Positions 5,553 through 8,560 of a DNA stretch of 8,560 nucleotides are shown in pieces. The stretch covers positions 1 through 8,560 of the forward strand of contig JAITQI010000129.1 of assembly GCA_031289065.1 (NCBI GenBank), in the 5' to 3' direction. The DNA is from Oscillospiraceae bacterium. Lineage in GTDB: Bacteria > Bacillota > Clostridia > Oscillospirales > UBA929. The position numbers and the translations under genes are program-made. Position 1 is the stretch's first letter. Every line of letters begins with the position of its first letter. The notes under the pieces are model-generated. The model did no database searches, was not told the origin of the DNA, and saw only the letters and a program-made list of their open reading frames with translations.

Positions 5553-6287
5553 TCAGTCCGCCCCGCCGGGGATCTCTTCGGGCGGTTCGGGCAGGTCTCC
5601 CTCGGGGATGCCCGGGATCGCCCCTTCGGGGTCTTCCGGGGTTTCCGGGACGACAGGGAAGGGTTCGTTGGAAATTTCGGTGACCTGGGCCAGCAGGATC
5701 CGCTGTTCGCCGTCCTCGGTCTGGAGGATCAGGAACAGGTTGCCGTCGCTCAGGGACATGCGGAGCACCGGGCCTTCGACAAGCTGTTTTGCCTCCCCCG
5801 AGCCGACCTCGGCGCGGACGTACTTGCCCACCATGCTGGCGCCGGCCAAGATGGAGGACAGATCCCCGGTGAGGACGCTGTCGTCAAACACCTGGGAGAT
5901 GTCGTCCGCCCAAACCAAGGCGTCGCCCACCATGACATAGGCCCGTCCGTCCTTGAGACCGGCCGAGTCCACCCGGCCGCCGATCTCCCGGACGATGCCG
6001 CTGGCCGAATCCCGGACGGTGGCGATGACCCCTTTGCCGATCATGCTGTAGGCCTGGGTCTGGGAGAAGGAGGAGACCAGGTTTGTCATGGCCTCCAGGG
6101 CGGAGAACTGGGCCATCTGGGCGATCATCTCGGTGTCGCCGCTGGGGGCGAGGGGATCTTGGTTTTGCAGCTGGGTGATCAGCATTTGCAGGAACTGATC
6201 CTTGCCCAATTCACTGTTTGCCTTTTTGACCTGTTGGGAATACAGAAGATCGGCGTTGCCGGTCAGAGCCGAAAGGGCGTCAGACAT
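5553..6287 (-). CDS. flgD: Flagellar hook assembly/cap protein FlgD
   Basis: Cap protein needed for FlgE polymerisation; exported and normally absent from the finished hook. The 244 residues begin with the FlgD N-terminal region: LGKDQFLQMLITQLQNQDPL at 27-46 and DTEMIAQMAQFSALEAM at 51-67, followed by SMIGKGV at 81-87. FLQML (32-36) fits the F-x-x-x-hydrophobic gate-recognition motif of early export substrates. The centre is beta-rich and less conserved, as usual. Residues 207-244 form a Pro/Glu/Gly tail (for example PETPEDPEGAIPGIPEGD) not typical of the family. ATG start with AAGAGG 8 bases upstream. It lies 54 bases after fliK and 76 bases before flgE, the order seen in Bacillus. Confidence 0.93.
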   Translation of the reverse strand: MSDALSALTGNADLLYSQQVKKANSELGKDQFLQMLITQLQNQDPLAPSGDTEMIAQMAQFSALEAMTNLVSSFSQTQAYSMIGKGVIATVRDSASGIVREIGGRVDSAGLKDGRAYVMVGDALVWADDISQVFDDSVLTGDLSSILAGASMVGKYVRAEVGSGEAKQLVEGPVLRMSLSDGNLFLILQTEDGEQRILLAQVTEISNEPFPVVPETPEDPEGAIPGIPEGDLPEPPEEIPGGAD

Positions 6288-6341
6288 CGTAAAAACCTCT
6301 TTTCTCGCATGAGCGTGATACGGTTGCCCGGAGGGGACGGC

Positions 6342-7718
6342 TCACGCCCGGAAATCCACCCCGGTGCTGCCCACGTAATCGGCATGGTCGTAAGCCGACA
6401 CGAGGGGCACACGGGCCATTTGACGGAAGCGGGCGATGGTCACCGGGCGGGGCTGGCCCCAGGATTCGTACAGTTCCTGGCGGCTGTTCTCGTCGGAGCC
6501 GTCCCAGGATTGCCCCATCCCGCCCCGGGTCTGGCCGGACAGGCCGGGCTGCACAATGTCAATGCTTTTCATGTTGACCCCCGCCTGTTTCAGTTCCGAC
6601 TGAAGCTGGGCGAGGTTGGCCGACAGGAGTTCCCGCGCCGCGTCGCTCTGGGCGTGGATGCGGGCGGCCAGGCCGTCGGCGGTGGCCGTCAGGACGATAT
6701 TGACCCGACCCAAAAACTCCGGGTTGAGCTGAAGGCGAATCTGGGAGATGCTTCCGGTCTGACTGAAAGCTGTGGTCTCCACGATCTGCCGAATGATCTG
6801 GGACGGGGATACCGTGGGTTCGCTGGGCACAGACCCGGCCAGGGTTTCGGGGGACTGTGTCTGCAGCAGGGAGATGAGCCCGGCGTATTCCCGGGCGCTG
6901 TCGGCCCGTTGGGTGGCGGCTGTCCGCGCCGTCTCCGGCTGTCCGGCGGAGGATCCCTCGGCGGCGGTTTTGCCGTTTTGAGCCTCTGTATCGGCGGCGA
7001 CGACGGGTTGCGCCGTCGTGCCCTCCGCCTCGGTTTCGGGCAGCGGGGGCGCGGTTTCGCCGTCCGTGAGAGCGGTGCGCCGGACTTCCTGGGTCAGGGC
7101 GGCCAACCGGGCGCGCATATCCATCGCCTGGGGCAGGACTTCCCGCAGCTCTTCGGCGACGGGGGGTTCGGTCTCACCCAGAAGCTGGGCGAGGGCTTGC
7201 CGTCCCTCTTCATCCGCCGCCGTCGGCACGGGGGCCGCCTCCAGGCGGTTGGTCAGCAAGGCGGCGGCTTCCGGGGGGGCGAACCGGGCCCGGGGCAGCG
7301 GGTCGCCGGGGGAATAGAGCTTATCCGTTATGTTGCCGGGCTGTTTTGCGAGCACGGGAAGCGAAGGCTCCTGGATGTCCGGAGCCGCCGGGTTTTTGAA
7401 GGCCGGGACGTCCGAGGCGTTTTCGAGGGCGCGGGCGCCGGGGGTAGCGGATGCCTCCTCCGCGGGGACGGCGGTGGGTTCCTCGGCGGGGCTTGCCGTC
7501 AGGGCGAAGAGGGCGATCGCCTCTTCCGGGCGTTCCTCTCCCTCGCCGCGTCTGGACGAGCGAGGCGTCCGTTTTTGTTCGGGCGGCCGGATAGCGGCTT
7601 CCACGATGTCGGCAAATGACCGCGCCGAACGCGGCGCTCCCCTATCCTGGGAAGGGGCCGCCGCGCTTCTGGAGGGGCTGGGGGCGGCGCTGGCCAAAGG
7701 GGTTACGGTATCGTTCAT
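6342..7718 (-). CDS. fliK: Flagellar hook-length control protein FliK
   Basis: Secreted molecular ruler that measures the hook and switches export specificity through FlhB. The 458 residues divide into a long low-complexity Ala/Pro/Glu/Thr-rich region (about 1-300), as expected of the stretched ruler part, and a C-terminal Flg_hook domain (about 305-392). That domain shows the diagnostic IRLQLNPEFLGRVNIVLTAT (327-346), then AARIHAQSDAARELL and LQSELKQAGVNMKSIDIVQP. The protein ends STGVDFRA. ATG start with GAGGAGG about 6-8 bases upstream. Identification rests on the C-terminal domain and on position between ylxF and flgD; the N-terminal region is not conserved enough to identify. Confidence 0.92.
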   Translation of the reverse strand: MNDTVTPLASAAPSPSRSAAAPSQDRGAPRSARSFADIVEAAIRPPEQKRTPRSSRRGEGEERPEEAIALFALTASPAEEPTAVPAEEASATPGARALENASDVPAFKNPAAPDIQEPSLPVLAKQPGNITDKLYSPGDPLPRARFAPPEAAALLTNRLEAAPVPTAADEEGRQALAQLLGETEPPVAEELREVLPQAMDMRARLAALTQEVRRTALTDGETAPPLPETEAEGTTAQPVVAADTEAQNGKTAAEGSSAGQPETARTAATQRADSAREYAGLISLLQTQSPETLAGSVPSEPTVSPSQIIRQIVETTAFSQTGSISQIRLQLNPEFLGRVNIVLTATADGLAARIHAQSDAARELLSANLAQLQSELKQAGVNMKSIDIVQPGLSGQTRGGMGQSWDGSDENSRQELYESWGQPRPVTIARFRQMARVPLVSAYDHADYVGSTGVDFRA

Positions 7719-7760
7719 AGGGAACCTCCTCGGGTCGGTATTCTGCGATAGAAAACGCGC

Positions 7761-8444
7761 TCAACCGGTCAAATCTTCCGCCAACGCGGCGGCGGATTTG
7801 GCGTCAAGCGCCTCCAAAATGGCTGTTTTTGAAGTCTGCTTGAGTTGGGAGAACAGGGAGACCATGGTTTTCCGGTCTTTCATTTCCATCAGCATGGCGG
7901 CGGCGTTTTCGGCGCTCATGCTTTCCACGGATTTGATCACGGTTTTTATATCGTTGTTTTTGGCCTCGAGTTGAGCGATCAATTCCTCATACTGTCCGAT
8001 TTGGTCGTCCAATTCGCCCTCCCGACGGGCGACGACGCTCTCCCGTCCCTGCACGCTGTCCTCCCGCAATTTTATTTCTTTTTGCTGGGACGCCAGCGTC
8101 TGGGCGTCGTTGTTGAGCTGGGTTTCCCAGTCGGAGAGCTGCTCCTGTCTGTGGGCGGCGGCCTCGTCGGTCCAGCCCAGCATGTCGATGGCCTTGTCGC
8201 GGCTTTGGAAGAGGTTAAAAAAAAGCGCCGCGCCCGCCGCGCCCGCCAGCAGGACAACCATCAGCAGGGTGACCAGGGCCCCTTTGAGGGGTGTCCCCGG
8301 CTTCTTGGCCCGCCGTTTTTTGTCCGTGTTCTTGGGCGGGGCGTCCCGCCTGTCCCGTCTTCCGCCCCGCGTGTCCGGCTGTCCGGCGGGGGTGCCCGCC
8401 GGGTCGTCCTTCCCGCGCTGCTTTTTCTTTTTTTCATCGGCCAT
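7761..8444 (-). CDS. YlxF/MotE-like membrane-anchored coiled-coil protein
   Basis: Flagellar-operon protein in the YlxF position between fliJ and fliK. The 227 residues show four parts: a very basic, probably disordered N-terminus (1-52; KKKKQRGKDD, KNTDKKRRAKKPG); one transmembrane helix (about 54-79); a charged coiled coil (about 93-172, many Glu/Gln/Lys/Arg); and a C-terminal helical region (about 173-227; VESMSAENAAAMLMEMKDRK, later ILEALDAKSAAALAEDL) resembling the N-terminal domain of MgtE magnesium transporters. The same layout is seen in MotE, a periplasmic chaperone of MotC in rhizobia. The basic N-terminus favours the coiled coil being outside the membrane. ATG start with AAGGAG about 10 bases upstream. 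Exact function in Gram-positive bacteria is uncertain. Confidence 0.85.
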   Translation of the reverse strand: MADEKKKKQRGKDDPAGTPAGQPDTRGGRRDRRDAPPKNTDKKRRAKKPGTPLKGALVTLLMVVLLAGAAGAALFFNLFQSRDKAIDMLGWTDEAAAHRQEQLSDWETQLNNDAQTLASQQKEIKLREDSVQGRESVVARREGELDDQIGQYEELIAQLEAKNNDIKTVIKSVESMSAENAAAMLMEMKDRKTMVSLFSQLKQTSKTAILEALDAKSAAALAEDLTG

Positions 8445-8457
8445 GTTGGGAACACTC

Positions 8458-8473
8458 CTTTGTCAGCGGTTAT
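8458..8473 (-). repeat. Copy 2 of the 16-base intergenic element (ylxF leader)
   Basis: The minus strand reads ATAACCGCTGACAAAG, one mismatch from 1399-1414. It starts 17 bases after the fliJ stop, and its last bases form part of the ylxF ribosome-binding site (AAAGGAGTG). Confidence 0.5.
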
Positions 8474-8490
8474 GGGAACGGGGGTCGTCG

Positions 8491-8560
8491 TCAGGCGTGC
8501 CCCGCCAGTTTGTTGGATAAAAAGTCGTCGATGACGACCGCCTCTTGGCGGCGGGCTTCT
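8491..8560 (-). CDS. fliJ: C-terminal end of FliJ, 5' part beyond window
   Basis: Only the last 22 full codons are visible, ending in TGA at 8491-8493: EARRQEAVVIDDFLSNKLAG, then HA and stop. FliJ is the coiled-coil export chaperone and stalk of the FliI ATPase. The charged start followed by an acidic-Phe-Leu end resembles FliJ C-termini, and fliJ directly precedes ylxF in Bacillus-type operons. The call depends mostly on position; too little sequence is present to prove the family. Confidence 0.62.
   Translation of the reverse strand, partial: EARRQEAVVIDDFLSNKLAGHA

Noticed and set aside
5436..7619. Long open frame on the plus strand (727 codons) opposite flgD and fliK
   Set aside because: Its product is Gly/Arg/His-rich without any recognisable domain, and it is antisense to well-identified genes. 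GC-rich coding DNA commonly creates such shadow frames.
1..8560. Mobile elements, CRISPR arrays, tRNA or rRNA genes
   Set aside because: No transposase-like frame, spaced repeats or RNA-gene folds were seen; the window is continuous flagellar operon.

Overview
The window is a tightly packed stretch of a flagellar/chemotaxis operon, with every supported gene on the minus strand (transcribed from base 8560 toward base 1). The order in transcription direction is fliJ (3' end only) - ylxF/motE-like - fliK - flgD - flgE - flbD/swrD - fliL - fliM - fliY - cheY - fliO (cut off by the window edge). This is essentially the gene order of the Bacillus/Clostridia fla/che operon. Together with FliY (CheC-like domain fused to FliN) and FlbD, it points to a Gram-positive, probably clostridial, motile bacterium. 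The DNA is GC-rich (about 60% by eye), so a high-GC clostridial lineage is the best guess; species cannot be determined from this sequence.

Region by region: bases 8445-8560 hold the C-terminus of FliJ (export chaperone/ATPase partner) and the leader of the next gene. Bases 6342-8444 encode a membrane-anchored coiled-coil YlxF/MotE-like protein and the hook-length ruler FliK. Bases 4577-6287 encode the hook cap FlgD and hook protein FlgE. Bases 3821-4466 encode the small FlbD/SwrD protein and a FliL homologue that looks like a lipoprotein. Bases 1432-3781 encode the switch proteins FliM and FliY, which overlap by 8 bases. Bases 1-1360 encode the response regulator CheY and, overlapping its stop by one base, a GTG-started FliO with an unusually long cytoplasmic tail.

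The genes serve one machine. FliJ, FliK and FliO belong to the flagellar export apparatus and its substrate switch; FlgD and FlgE build the hook; FliL and FlbD support stator/motor function; FliM and FliY form the switch; CheY signals to it, and FliY probably also dephosphorylates CheY-P. No promoter and no convincing sense-strand terminator is visible, so the promoter is expected upstream, outside the window. Several starts are GTG or TTG. No mobile element, CRISPR, tRNA or rRNA was seen.

Points worth a second look: a FliM/FliY-like acidic-IDxLL motif at the visible end of the FliO tail; a lipobox in FliL; a nearly identical 16-base element at the same distance after the upstream stop codon in the leaders of cheY and ylxF; a hairpin that could compete for the flbD ribosome-binding region; and a terminator-like hairpin plus T-run facing against the operon between flgD and flgE.
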